Below, one piece after another: positions 54,597 to 63,398 of a DNA stretch of 64,000 bases. The notes under the pieces were generated by a model. That model was not told where the DNA came from and did not search any database. It saw only the letters and a list, made by a program, of their open reading frames with translations. Within the stretch, counting starts at the first letter, position 1. Every line of letters begins with the position of its first letter. Made by a program: the position numbers and the translations under genes. The stretch comes from Vibrio rumoiensis (GTDB lineage Bacteria > Pseudomonadota > Gammaproteobacteria > Enterobacterales > Vibrionaceae). The stretch is taken from assembly GCF_002218045.2 (NCBI RefSeq), contig NZ_AP018685.1, positions 1,674,001-1,738,000 on the forward strand. The letters run 5' to 3'.

Positions 54597-56210
54597 TTAA
54601 CGGCCAAGCTTAGAGTTAATCGCAGCTTTATAACCAGCCGCTTGAGCACCGTAGATAGCCTGAATACCAGTACCACCGACTTTCACTAAACCTTTCGCGC
54701 CAAGTTGTTGAGTCCAGTAATCGTTATCTTTTACTTTATCACCATCTTTAACACTGATACGTAGACGTGTAATACATGCATCAACATCAACAATGTTGTC
54801 TTTACCGCCTAGCGCTTCGATCATTCCGTCAACTAGAGCGTCATTGCCGCCTTTACCTGATTTAGCATCACGGTATTCTTGTTTTGATACGGTTGCAACA
54901 GCACTACCTTTACGGCCAGGTGTTTTAACATCAAATTTCACAATGTACCAACGGAACAAGATGAAGTAGATTGGCGCATAAATGGCACCCACTAGTGGAA
55001 TGTAGTACCAATGGTTAGTGGTACCGGTTAGACCAGGCAGCATACCAAACAAGCTGAAGTCAATGAAACCACCACTGAATGTCATACCAACTTTAACATT
55101 CAACAAGTCCATTAGCATGAAAGAGATACCTGCTAGTGGCACGTGGATGAAGTAGTAAAGTGGTGCAGACAAGAATAGGAATGTGAACTCGATTGGTTCA
55201 GTAATACCTGTCAAGAATGCAGTTAGTGCGATTGAGAACAATAGACCGCCAGCGGCTTTTTTGTTCTTTTCATCCGCTAGTGTATACATAGCAAATGCAG
55301 CAGCAGGAAGACCAAACATCATGAATGGGAATTTACCTGTCATGAAGTTAGTTGAAGAGAACTGAGAGTAATCGCCATTTGCTAGAGATGCAAAGAAGAT
55401 GTTCTGAGTACCTTTAACTAATTGACCTGCGATTTGTGCTGTACCACCGATTTCACTTTGCCATAATGGTAAGTAGAATACGTGGTGAAGACCAACAGGG
55501 ATCAATGAACGTTCGATGATACCGAATACAAACGATGCAATGAAGCCGTAACCAGAGGCAGAAAGATCACCAAGAGCACCGCCTAGAGAACCGAATAGTG
55601 CACCGACGAAAGGCCATACAAACACTAGAGCAATACCGTAGAATAATGCAGAGAATGCACTAACGATTGGTACAAAACGAGCGCCAGCAAAGAAGCCTAA
55701 GAAATCAGGAAGTTCAACATCATGGTATTTGTTATGCAAAATAACAGTGATACCACCAGCAATCAAACCGCCAAATACACCCATGTTCATGGTATTAGAA
55801 ATACCCAGCATGTTACCCAGGATACCTGCGTATTCAGTACCCATTAGTACCACATTGCCATTATGAACCATACCAGCAACTGCAAGTGTTTTTGCAATTG
55901 AAACGTTCATTACTAGGAATGAAATTGTCGCAGCAAGTGCTGCTGCACCTTTTTCCGCACGAGCAAAACCGATCGCGATAGCAAGAGCGAATAAAAGTGG
56001 TAAGTTACCGAAAACGATATCACCGGCACCTGTCATAACCTGTAAAAAGTTATTTAAGATTGTGCCTTCTTGCAAAATTGAAATGTTGTATGCTTCAACC
56101 ATTGTCTGGTTGGTAAAACTACCCCCGATCCCAAGCATAATACCAGCAGCTGGAAGCAGCGCTATCGGAAGCATTAATGCTTGCGACAGTTTACTAAAAA
56201 AGGCCTTCAT
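54597..56210 (-). CDS. ptsG: Glucose-type PTS permease EIICB (PtsG)
   Basis: This is the sugar-specific IIC-IIB permease of the phosphotransferase system. The 537-aa protein has a membrane EIIC domain (about 1-400) with about ten helices, including the ITEPIEF (GITEPIEFTFLFLSAP) motif. A linker and the EIIB domain follow, with phosphorylated C479 in VDACITRLRISV. It has no EIIA, which is supplied by Crr elsewhere. The order tatD-holB-tmk upstream of it is the V. cholerae arrangement around its PtsG. The Mlc repressor gene is also in this window. Confidence 0.88.
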   Translation of the reverse strand: MKAFFSKLSQALMLPIALLPAAGIMLGIGGSFTNQTMVEAYNISILQEGTILNNFLQVMTGAGDIVFGNLPLLFALAIAIGFARAEKGAAALAATISFLVMNVSIAKTLAVAGMVHNGNVVLMGTEYAGILGNMLGISNTMNMGVFGGLIAGGITVILHNKYHDVELPDFLGFFAGARFVPIVSAFSALFYGIALVFVWPFVGALFGSLGGALGDLSASGYGFIASFVFGIIERSLIPVGLHHVFYLPLWQSEIGGTAQIAGQLVKGTQNIFFASLANGDYSQFSSTNFMTGKFPFMMFGLPAAAFAMYTLADEKNKKAAGGLLFSIALTAFLTGITEPIEFTFLFLSAPLYYFIHVPLAGISFMLMDLLNVKVGMTFSGGFIDFSLFGMLPGLTGTTNHWYYIPLVGAIYAPIYFILFRWYIVKFDVKTPGRKGSAVATVSKQEYRDAKSGKGGNDALVDGMIEALGGKDNIVDVDACITRLRISVKDGDKVKDNDYWTQQLGAKGLVKVGGTGIQAIYGAQAAGYKAAINSKLGR

Positions 56211-56231
56211 AACCCCTACTCCTTTGATTTG

Positions 56232-56252
56232 AATTTTTGTTTTACTAAAATT
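56232..56252. promoter_or_regulatory. Possible Mlc operator in the ptsG leader
   Basis: AATTTTTGTTTTACTAAAATT is a partial dyad with the TTTT...AAAA layout of ROK-family (Mlc/NagC) operators. It lies 22 bp before the ptsG ATG. Motif strength is weak, and the call rests partly on the presence of mlc and ptsG together. Confidence 0.3.
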
Positions 56253-56451
56253 TACAATTTATAATTATTGTCGGCGCACATTAGCCCCGAGCGATTTTCT
56301 TGTCAATCTGATAACGACTTTAACATCAACTTAGTGAAAGAAATTTGATCTTGCCAGAGATTTCTGTTGCATATATTTCATTGCCTAAAAAAAACAAGTG
56401 AAATTTTAACTTTTTTTCAATCTTTACAAATGTTACTAAAAATGCATTCCA

Positions 56452-57222
56452 TTAACGTTTCAAAAACAATCGATTAAAGTTATTCGTTGTGACTTGAGCA
56501 ATGGTATTAACATTACATTGATGCAAGTCAGCCAAAAAAGTGGCCACCTCTGAGACATAAGCAGGTTGATTTTCTTTTCCCCTATGCGGCACAGGCGCTA
56601 GATAAGGAGAATCCGTTTCAATGAGCAATCTATCTAAAGGCAATTGCTTCACCACTGATTGCAACTCCGTCGCTTGTTTGAACGTAATGATTCCCGACAG
56701 CGAAATATAAAAACCAAGATCCATTGCCGCCTTAGCAAATGCCAAATCTTCAGTGAAACAGTGAATCACTCCCCCACAACGCTCAGCATGACCATTCTTT
56801 AATACATCAAGCGTTTCAACCCGAGCATTCCTTGTATGAATAATAAGTGGCTTATCTAATTCATTGGCCACTTCCACATGTTGCTCAAATAGTTCGATTT
56901 GGCGTCTAGCGGTTTCAGGCTGATAGAAAAAGTCCAACCCAGTTTCACCAACGGCCACAACTTTTGAATGTGCTGCATAATGTTTAAACGTAGCGAGATC
57001 AAAATCACTTTCGCAATCTAAAGGATGTACACCACAAGATGCATGGATGTTATTAAAAGATTCGATCATGGCTAGCATTGCCGGAAATGCTTCTAATGTC
57101 ACTCCGACACTTAACATTTGCTCGACACCTACTTGTTTCGCTTTTGCTACGACATCCGCCACATCTAAATGCAAGTCGTTATAATTTAACTTATCGATAT
57201 GGCAATGTGAGTCAACTAACAT
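56452..57222 (-). CDS. TatD-family metal-dependent hydrolase (YcfH-like)
   Basis: The 256-aa TIM-barrel hydrolase has the metal ligands H6 and H8 in VDSHCHID, VGETGLDFFY near 90, IIHTRNA, HCFTED and IETDSPYLAP near 201, with Asp. Family members are 3'-5' DNA/RNA exonucleases or D-tyrosyl-type deacylases. In E. coli YcfH sits beside holB as here. The protein is soluble and its exact substrate is uncertain. It lies 54 bp downstream of holB. Confidence 0.88.
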   Translation of the reverse strand: MLVDSHCHIDKLNYNDLHLDVADVVAKAKQVGVEQMLSVGVTLEAFPAMLAMIESFNNIHASCGVHPLDCESDFDLATFKHYAAHSKVVAVGETGLDFFYQPETARRQIELFEQHVEVANELDKPLIIHTRNARVETLDVLKNGHAERCGGVIHCFTEDLAFAKAAMDLGFYISLSGIITFKQATELQSVVKQLPLDRLLIETDSPYLAPVPHRGKENQPAYVSEVATFLADLHQCNVNTIAQVTTNNFNRLFLKR

Positions 57223-57276
57223 AGTCTAGTTCCTGATTTCATAAGTCGCAAATAAGGTATTGATTTTGAATAAAGT

Positions 57277-58248
57277 TTAATTATTCGACGGCGTTTGTAC
57301 TAAGGTGAGATACCAATCTACAATTAGCAATTCAGCATTCAAACCACTCGATGATTGTAGTGAATGAAGCATTTTTTGCAGATGCTGGTAATGAGAATAG
57401 GCACTTTCATACGAGGTACAGCCAAGTAATTGTTCAAATAAATGCGGAAAAGGCCCTTCACAAACACCAAAATGGGCTTTTTGTAAATCATTGAACAAGT
57501 AGAGTAACCAAGTCACTTTCTCAATAGGGTCGACTTTAAAAAAAGACTGAACTTCAAACAAAGAAAACGATCGGCTTTGTACTCCAGATAGAAGGATAGT
57601 GAGTAGCTGCTCCCACTCTTTTTGCTTTTCTTGCTTGATAAAGGACAAAGCATCAAGTGGCGACTGCCCATACATTTTTAAGATGAACCAATCTACCGTG
57701 ACTTGGCGTGCGTTTTGGCCGTTTAACCAATCAAGCAATACTGCTCTACTGACCTTAGGTAACTGCCAATGTTGGCAACGGCTAATAATTGTAGGTAATA
57801 ACTTGTGTTTATCTTGAGTCAACAAAATAAACACACATTGATCCGGTGGTGTTTCGAGTGTTTTTAACAAAGCATTAGAAGCCGATTCATTCATCGCTTC
57901 AGCTGGCTGAATAATGATAATCCGCTTACCGCCTAATTGCGATGACTCCATAGCATAACGGTTTGCTTCACGAACTTGCTCAACATTGATACCTTTACCC
58001 GGCTTCTCAGGCATAACCCAGTGGATATCAGGGTGATGGCCACCTTTGCTTAAATCACAGCTATGACAAAACCCACAAGCTTCATCATCTGAGTTTTTAC
58101 ATACTACTGCGGCAGCAAGACGATTGACTAACTCTTCAATTCCAGTGCCTACATTCGCACTACACAACATGGCATGAGGTATAGATTGCTGAGAAAGCAT
58201 CAATTGCCATTGCTTCCACAATGGTTCTAACCAAGGATACAAAGTCAT
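57277..58248 (-). CDS. holB: DNA polymerase III delta-prime subunit HolB
   Basis: HolB is the stationary stator of the clamp loader. The 323-aa product has the degenerate P-loop region (NVGTGIEEL), the zinc ligands C50, C58, C61 and C64, the sensor-like SNALLKTLETPPD and the C-terminal collar domain. Its ATG overlaps the tmk stop by 1 bp (TAATG). The cysteine spacing fits the E. coli protein. Confidence 0.93.
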   Translation of the reverse strand: MTLYPWLEPLWKQWQLMLSQQSIPHAMLCSANVGTGIEELVNRLAAAVVCKNSDDEACGFCHSCDLSKGGHHPDIHWVMPEKPGKGINVEQVREANRYAMESSQLGGKRIIIIQPAEAMNESASNALLKTLETPPDQCVFILLTQDKHKLLPTIISRCQHWQLPKVSRAVLLDWLNGQNARQVTVDWFILKMYGQSPLDALSFIKQEKQKEWEQLLTILLSGVQSRSFSLFEVQSFFKVDPIEKVTWLLYLFNDLQKAHFGVCEGPFPHLFEQLLGCTSYESAYSHYQHLQKMLHSLQSSSGLNAELLIVDWYLTLVQTPSNN

Positions 58249-58892
58249 TAGCTTACCGCTTGTCCATTTTCAAACCACGTTTTTAATACAAGATTTAAAT
58301 CATTCGCTACTTGTTCAACTGTTTGGTTAGCATTAATGATCATGATGCTCGGATCTTGTTCGGCGGCTTTAAGGTAACACGCGCGTGCACGTTCAAAAAA
58401 ACCAAGGTCCATCTTTTCAATACGATCCAACTCCCCTCTTCCTCGCGCTCTTTCCAAGCCAATTTTAGGGTCGATATCCAAATATAAAGTGAGATCTGGT
58501 TTAAAATCACCAAGCGCAGTTTGCTTTAAGTTCGTCATAATTTCCGGTTGTATTTGGCGTCCAGCACCTTGATAAGCTTGCGAAGACAAATCATGACGAT
58601 CCCCAAGTACCCATTGCCCTCGGTCAAGTGCAGGCTTAATGACATTTTCAACCAATTGTACCCGAGCAGCATAAATCATAAGTAATTCTGTAATATCGTG
58701 CAGGACTTCGCCTTCATGCTCTTCTTTCACTAATGCTCGTAGTTTTTCAGCTAATGCTGTACCGCCTGGTTCGCGGGTTTGTACCACGTCAGAGATTGAG
58801 TGTTGTTTCAAAATCTCAATAATCGTGCTGATCGCGGTACTTTTACCCGCGCCTTCTAGCCCTTCGACCACAATAAATTTAGCATTTTTCAT
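58248..58892 (-). CDS. tmk: Thymidylate kinase Tmk
   Basis: Tmk phosphorylates dTMP to dTDP. The 214-aa product has the P-loop EGLEGAGKST at 10-19, the DRHDLSSQAYQGAGR motif near 97 and the LID region with RGELDRIE. The start overlaps the mltG stop and the stop overlaps holB, so mltG-tmk-holB forms one translationally coupled unit. Confidence 0.95.
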   Translation of the reverse strand: MKNAKFIVVEGLEGAGKSTAISTIIEILKQHSISDVVQTREPGGTALAEKLRALVKEEHEGEVLHDITELLMIYAARVQLVENVIKPALDRGQWVLGDRHDLSSQAYQGAGRQIQPEIMTNLKQTALGDFKPDLTLYLDIDPKIGLERARGRGELDRIEKMDLGFFERARACYLKAAEQDPSIMIINANQTVEQVANDLNLVLKTWFENGQAVS

Positions 58893-59914
58893 TAGTTACT
58901 CTTATTTGCTCGTAATTTTCTTAGATAATCTCGGACGGCACGGTTATGCTCTACTAACGATTTACTGAACACATGCCCACCATTGCCACTCGCGACAAAA
59001 TATAAATATGCGCTCTGCTCTGGATTGACAGCAGCTTGGATAGAATCAACGCCTGGCATAGCAATAGGCGTTGGCGGCAACCCATTGATGACGTATGTAT
59101 TATAAGGTGTCGGTGTTGAGAGGTCTTTCTTGCGAATATTACCATCATATTTGTCGCCAAGGCCGTAAATAACGGTCGGATCCGTTTGTAACCTCATCCC
59201 TTTATTCAAACGATTCACAAACACCGAAGCAATTCGTTGGCGCTCTGATCCCACAGCTGTTTCTTTTTCAATGATTGAAGCCAAGATTAACGCATCATAA
59301 GGTGTCTTTAATGGTAGATTTTCTTGTCGTGTTTGCCACGCATTATCCAATTCATGGGATAACGATTGATGCGCGCGTTTTAAAATATCAAGATCAGACA
59401 TGCCTTCTGTATAGTGATACGTCTCAGCTAACAACAAACCTTCTAATTTCTCACGACTTTCACCAAGCGCTTTAGCGATCTGGGCTTCTGTCATACCAGC
59501 GGTTTGATGTTGTAATCCTTTAGCACGGTTCAACTGTTCACGCCATTCAATAAAACGGCTACCTTCAATAAAGGTTATTGTGAATTGATATTCATCCCCT
59601 GCTACCATCGTCAGCAGTACTTGCTGTAGTGTTTCTCCTGGTGTGACTTGATAAGTACCCGCACGAATATGCACAACTTCAGGATGTAAATGAGGCAATA
59701 AACGAGAAAACGAACTCTTATTTATCCAACCATTTTTTTCTATCAACCACAGTGCACTCTTCAGCGTTTTTCCATGTTTAATGGTGATAAGTTGCTTAGA
59801 ATCTAACTTTAACGGTTGTTGTAAATAGTTAGTCACTTCTGATTTTGCGTAAAACATCACTGCAATAAATGCGGCTACCGCAAGAAGCAGCACAATGGCT
59901 AATTTTTTTATCAC
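58892..59914 (-). CDS. mltG: Endolytic murein transglycosylase MltG (YceG)
   Basis: MltG cleaves nascent glycan strands and may end chain elongation. The 340-aa product has a single N-terminal membrane anchor (about 4-23), a LysM-like region and the YceG domain. The catalytic E218 is in ASIIEKETA. The start is a GTG at 59914 that overlaps the pabC stop (GTGA). Confidence 0.93.
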   Translation of the reverse strand: MIKKLAIVLLLAVAAFIAVMFYAKSEVTNYLQQPLKLDSKQLITIKHGKTLKSALWLIEKNGWINKSSFSRLLPHLHPEVVHIRAGTYQVTPGETLQQVLLTMVAGDEYQFTITFIEGSRFIEWREQLNRAKGLQHQTAGMTEAQIAKALGESREKLEGLLLAETYHYTEGMSDLDILKRAHQSLSHELDNAWQTRQENLPLKTPYDALILASIIEKETAVGSERQRIASVFVNRLNKGMRLQTDPTVIYGLGDKYDGNIRKKDLSTPTPYNTYVINGLPPTPIAMPGVDSIQAAVNPEQSAYLYFVASGNGGHVFSKSLVEHNRAVRDYLRKLRANKSN

Positions 59915-60729
59915 GGGTTAAGTTTCTCCTGAATAGCGCGAGTTGTTGCGCCGATATTAAATTTTTCGTTATCAATTTGGATAATTGGAACAACACCATG
60001 TAAAGCATTGGTAATAAACACTTCATCAGCCCTGAGTACATCATTTAAGGTAAAATGATTTATATTGACCATTAATTTGTGCTGCTGTGCATACGCTAAT
60101 ACTTGTTTTCGCTTTATCCCTGCAACACCACTATTAGATAACTCTGGTGTATAAAGTGTACAACCGATGACCCAAAACAAGTTAGCGGCGCTCGCCTCTA
60201 TGGCATAGTCTTGGATATTAAGCACGATATTATCATCGTACTCACTATCATCGATTTCTTTCTTTATTAGGACTTGTTCTAAACGATTATTATGTTTCAA
60301 ACCGGCAAGCAATGGGTTCAATCCTAACTTCGTTGTGCTGATGCCAACTCTTATCCCTTCAGATTGCCATGTTGGGTAATGTGCAGGATAAACAAATGTC
60401 TGGATTGTAACTTGTGTATTACTCACACCTGTTGGGCTATACCCTCTCCCACCAGTTCCTCGACTCACATGTATCTTAAGCCCACTGAATGCGAGTTGTT
60501 TATGATCGGAGGCATCAATCGCCGCTTCAACCCACTCTTCCACTTTATTCCAATCAAGAGGGGGAATAAAAAGCCGCTGGCAGGTTAATTCGATACGCTC
60601 TTTATGCTCACTGAGCAATAGCGGTTGACCATATTTTACTAAAACGGTGGTAAAGCAACCATCACCATATTGAAATGAACGGTCGCTGATAGATACGTTT
60701 TGCTGCTGAATTCCATTTACAAAAAACAT
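59911..60729 (-). CDS. pabC: Aminodeoxychorismate lyase PabC
   Basis: PabC is a fold-type IV PLP enzyme that releases pyruvate to give p-aminobenzoate for folate. The N-terminus MFFVNGIQQQNVSISDRSFQ and the Lys in LKHNNRLEQVL are typical, with the ITNALHGVVPI motif near the end. The frame opens at 60762, but the ATG at 60729 has AGGA 5 nt upstream and yields the family start, so I chose it (272 aa). It overlaps mltG by 4 bp. Confidence 0.9.
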   Translation of the reverse strand: MFFVNGIQQQNVSISDRSFQYGDGCFTTVLVKYGQPLLLSEHKERIELTCQRLFIPPLDWNKVEEWVEAAIDASDHKQLAFSGLKIHVSRGTGGRGYSPTGVSNTQVTIQTFVYPAHYPTWQSEGIRVGISTTKLGLNPLLAGLKHNNRLEQVLIKKEIDDSEYDDNIVLNIQDYAIEASAANLFWVIGCTLYTPELSNSGVAGIKRKQVLAYAQQHKLMVNINHFTLNDVLRADEVFITNALHGVVPIIQIDNEKFNIGATTRAIQEKLNP

Positions 60730-60765
60730 AATCATCCTATTGCCGTTCATTGGGTGCATCATAGC

Positions 60766-60803
60766 AAAAAAAAAACGGCTTAATGCTATAACATTAAACC
60801 GTT
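60766..60803 (-). terminator. fabF terminator
   Basis: AACGGTTTAATG and CATTAAGCCGTT (minus strand, one G-T pair) form a 12-bp stem with a 6-nt loop followed by ten Ts, between fabF and pabC. pabC may therefore have its own promoter or depend on read-through. Confidence 0.88.
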
Positions 60804-60845
60804 TTATAAAATGGCTTATTCAGCTATTTTAAATTTATCAAGATG

Positions 60846-62090
60846 CTAGATACGTTTGAAAATCAATGAGCCATTTGTACCGCCAAAGCCAAACGAGTTA
60901 CATAGAGCATATTCCATGTTTTCTACTTTACGTGCTTTGTGAGGTACATAATCTAAATCACACCCATCATCAGGGTTATCTAGATTAATCGTTGGTGGCA
61001 CAATTTGATCAACCAAAGTGAGTACTGTAATGATCGATTCAACAGAACCCGCAGCTCCTAATAAGTGGCCAGTCATAGACTTAGTCGATGACACTAGCAC
61101 TTTTTTCGCCGCTTCTTCTCCTAGTGCACGCTTAATGCCTAGTGTTTCTGCTACATCACCAGCTGGTGTTGAGGTACCGTGAGCGTTGACATAACCAATC
61201 TGCTCTCCGGTAATGCCGGCATCACGAATCGCTGCTTCCATGGCTAATGCGCCACCAGAACCATCGGCACTAGGTGAGGTCATATGGTAAGCGTCACCAC
61301 TCATACCAAAGCCTGCGATTTCACAGTAGATTTTCGCACCACGCGCTTTCGCATGTTCATATTCTTCTACTATCATCATTCCAGCACCATCGCCTAGCAC
61401 AAAACCATCACGGTCTTTATCCCAAGGGCGTGAAGCAAGATGTGGTTCATCATTTCGGCTTGATAATGCTTTAGCGGCTGCAAATCCACTCATCGCAAGC
61501 GGTGTTGAAGCTTTTTCCGCACCACCGGCTAACATGACATCGGCATCACCGTAAGCAATCATACGTGCCGCATGACCGATATTGTGCAAACCTGTGGTAC
61601 ATGCGGTCGAAATAGCAATATTAGGACCACGTAGACCTTTCATGATCGACAAATGACCGGCAATCATATTCACAATCGTTGATGGCACAAAGAAAGGGCT
61701 CATACGACGTGGACCTTTATCACGCAAAGTATGCGCAGCTTCTTCAATTAAACCAATACCACCAATACCAGAGCCGATAGCAACACCAATGCGTGTTGCA
61801 TTTTCTTCGGTCACTTCAATACCAGAGTCATTAAAAGCTTGAATACCCGCAGCGATACCATACTGGATAAATAGATCCATTTTGCGGGATTCTTTTTTAG
61901 ACATGTACTGTTCGCAGTCAAAGTCTTTCACTAAACCTGCAAAACGGGTGGAAAAATTGGTTGCATCAAAGTGTTCGATATTCACGATACCACTTTGACC
62001 TTCTAAAAGGGCTTTCCAAGAGGATTCAACGGTGTTGCCTACCGGTGACAACATCCCCATGCCTGTAACAACTACACGACGCTTGGACAC
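60846..62090 (-). CDS. fabF: 3-oxoacyl-ACP synthase II FabF
   Basis: FabF elongates acyl-ACP with malonyl-ACP and controls temperature adaptation of lipids. The 414-aa thiolase-fold protein has catalytic C164 in STACTTG, a His in AHGTST near 304 and a second His in GHLLGAAG near 340. It follows acpP after a strong hairpin. Confidence 0.95.
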   Translation of the reverse strand: MSKRRVVVTGMGMLSPVGNTVESSWKALLEGQSGIVNIEHFDATNFSTRFAGLVKDFDCEQYMSKKESRKMDLFIQYGIAAGIQAFNDSGIEVTEENATRIGVAIGSGIGGIGLIEEAAHTLRDKGPRRMSPFFVPSTIVNMIAGHLSIMKGLRGPNIAISTACTTGLHNIGHAARMIAYGDADVMLAGGAEKASTPLAMSGFAAAKALSSRNDEPHLASRPWDKDRDGFVLGDGAGMMIVEEYEHAKARGAKIYCEIAGFGMSGDAYHMTSPSADGSGGALAMEAAIRDAGITGEQIGYVNAHGTSTPAGDVAETLGIKRALGEEAAKKVLVSSTKSMTGHLLGAAGSVESIITVLTLVDQIVPPTINLDNPDDGCDLDYVPHKARKVENMEYALCNSFGFGGTNGSLIFKRI

Positions 62091-62143
62091 GATTCTTTCT
62101 CCGGAGATTAATATACTGAGAGTATGTAGGAAATATGATGTAG

Positions 62144-62174
62144 ATAAAACTCAGGCGGTCTGGGAGACCGCCTG
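62144..62174 (-). terminator. Strong hairpin between acpP and fabF (partial terminator)
   Basis: CAGGCGGTCT and AGACCGCCTG form a 10-bp perfect stem with a 3-nt loop and are followed on the minus strand by the short, imperfect AGTTTTAT. It lies 9 bp past the acpP stop. The GC-rich stem with a weak T-tract suggests partial termination or an mRNA processing and stability element that could keep acpP expression above fabF. Confidence 0.7.
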
Positions 62175-62183
62175 GGGGTGTTA

Positions 62184-62417
62184 TTACTGTGCGCTGTTTA
62201 CGTAGTCGATTGCAGCTTGAACAGTAGTAATTTTTTCAGCTTCTTCGTCAGGGATTTCAGTATCGAATTCCTCTTCTAAAGCCATTACTAGCTCTACTGT
62301 ATCTAGAGAGTCAGCACCTAGATCATCAACGAAAGAAGCTTCGTTTTTCACTTCTGCTTCATCCACACCTAGTTGTTCAACAATGATTTTTCTTACGCGT
62401 TCTTCGATGTTGCTCAT
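62184..62417 (-). CDS. acpP: Acyl carrier protein AcpP
   Basis: ACP carries the growing acyl chain on 4'-phosphopantetheine. The 77-aa acidic protein has the attachment site S37 in GADSLDTVELVM and the highly conserved EEFDTEIPDEEAEKI helix III. It lies between fabG and fabF. Confidence 0.97.
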   Translation of the reverse strand: MSNIEERVRKIIVEQLGVDEAEVKNEASFVDDLGADSLDTVELVMALEEEFDTEIPDEEAEKITTVQAAIDYVNSAQ

Positions 62418-62599
62418 TTTTCTTTTCCTATTACAGAGAGTTCGCTTAAATGCGATGTTAGCCGTAGTTTATTCAAACTTTGAAAAGTTGCAAGGCTGAC
62501 CTTGCTGGTCAAACCACAAATTTCATGTTTTTCACTGAAATTTGGTACATTTTTGACCTAAATCATGCATAGAGGTGTCTAAAAAACACCCAAACAGAT

Positions 62600-63334
62600 T
62601 TAGACCATGTACATACCACCATTCACATGCAGTGTTTCGCCAGTAATATAGGCGGCATCGTCAGAAGCTAAAAAAGCCACTGCTGATGCAATTTCACGCG
62701 GATCACCTAATCGACCTGCTGGCACTTGTGATAGTGTAGCAGTACGTTGGTCATCATTCAGTGCTTTTGTCATATCTGTTTCGATAAAACCTGGAGCAAC
62801 TGTATTTACTGTTACTCCACGAGAAGCAACTTCACGAGCCATAGACTTTGTAAAACCAATTACGCCAGCTTTCGCTGCTGCGTAGTTTGCTTGACCTGCA
62901 TTGCCCATGGTGCCCACTACAGAGCCCACGTTGACAATACGACCATGGCGTTTCTTCATCATGCCTCGAAGAACCGCTTTAGACAAACGGAAAATCGATG
63001 TTAGGTTAGTATCCATGATATCTTGCCATTCGTCATCTTTCATACGCATCAACAAGTTATCACGAGTAATACCGGCATTATTCACTAAAATGTCAATTAC
63101 ACCAAATTCTTCGTTAATAGTTTTGATCGTAGCAGCAACAGAATCCGCGTCCGTTACATTCAAGGCTAGACCTTTACCATGACTTCCAAGGTACTCACTA
63201 ATCGCTTGTGCGCCAGATTCGCTTGTTGCAGTACCAATGACTGTCGCACCACGCTCAACTAAAAGTTCAGCGATAGAACGACCAATACCACGACTGGCAC
63301 CAGTAACTAGTGCAATTTTACCTTCAAGATTCAT
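62600..63334 (-). CDS. fabG: 3-oxoacyl-ACP reductase FabG
   Basis: FabG reduces beta-ketoacyl-ACP with NADPH. The 244-aa SDR has the TGASRGIG cofactor motif at 11-18, catalytic S138 and the Y151-x3-K155 pair in NYAAAKAG, and ends with GETLHVNGGMYMV. It is 64 bp downstream of fabD. Confidence 0.96.
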   Translation of the reverse strand: MNLEGKIALVTGASRGIGRSIAELLVERGATVIGTATSESGAQAISEYLGSHGKGLALNVTDADSVAATIKTINEEFGVIDILVNNAGITRDNLLMRMKDDEWQDIMDTNLTSIFRLSKAVLRGMMKKRHGRIVNVGSVVGTMGNAGQANYAAAKAGVIGFTKSMAREVASRGVTVNTVAPGFIETDMTKALNDDQRTATLSQVPAGRLGDPREIASAVAFLASDDAAYITGETLHVNGGMYMV

Positions 63335-63398
63335 TATAAATCCTCTTTATGACTGAAAATATGATACTTCGGTATAGCTCAACGCTATGCCATCAGTA

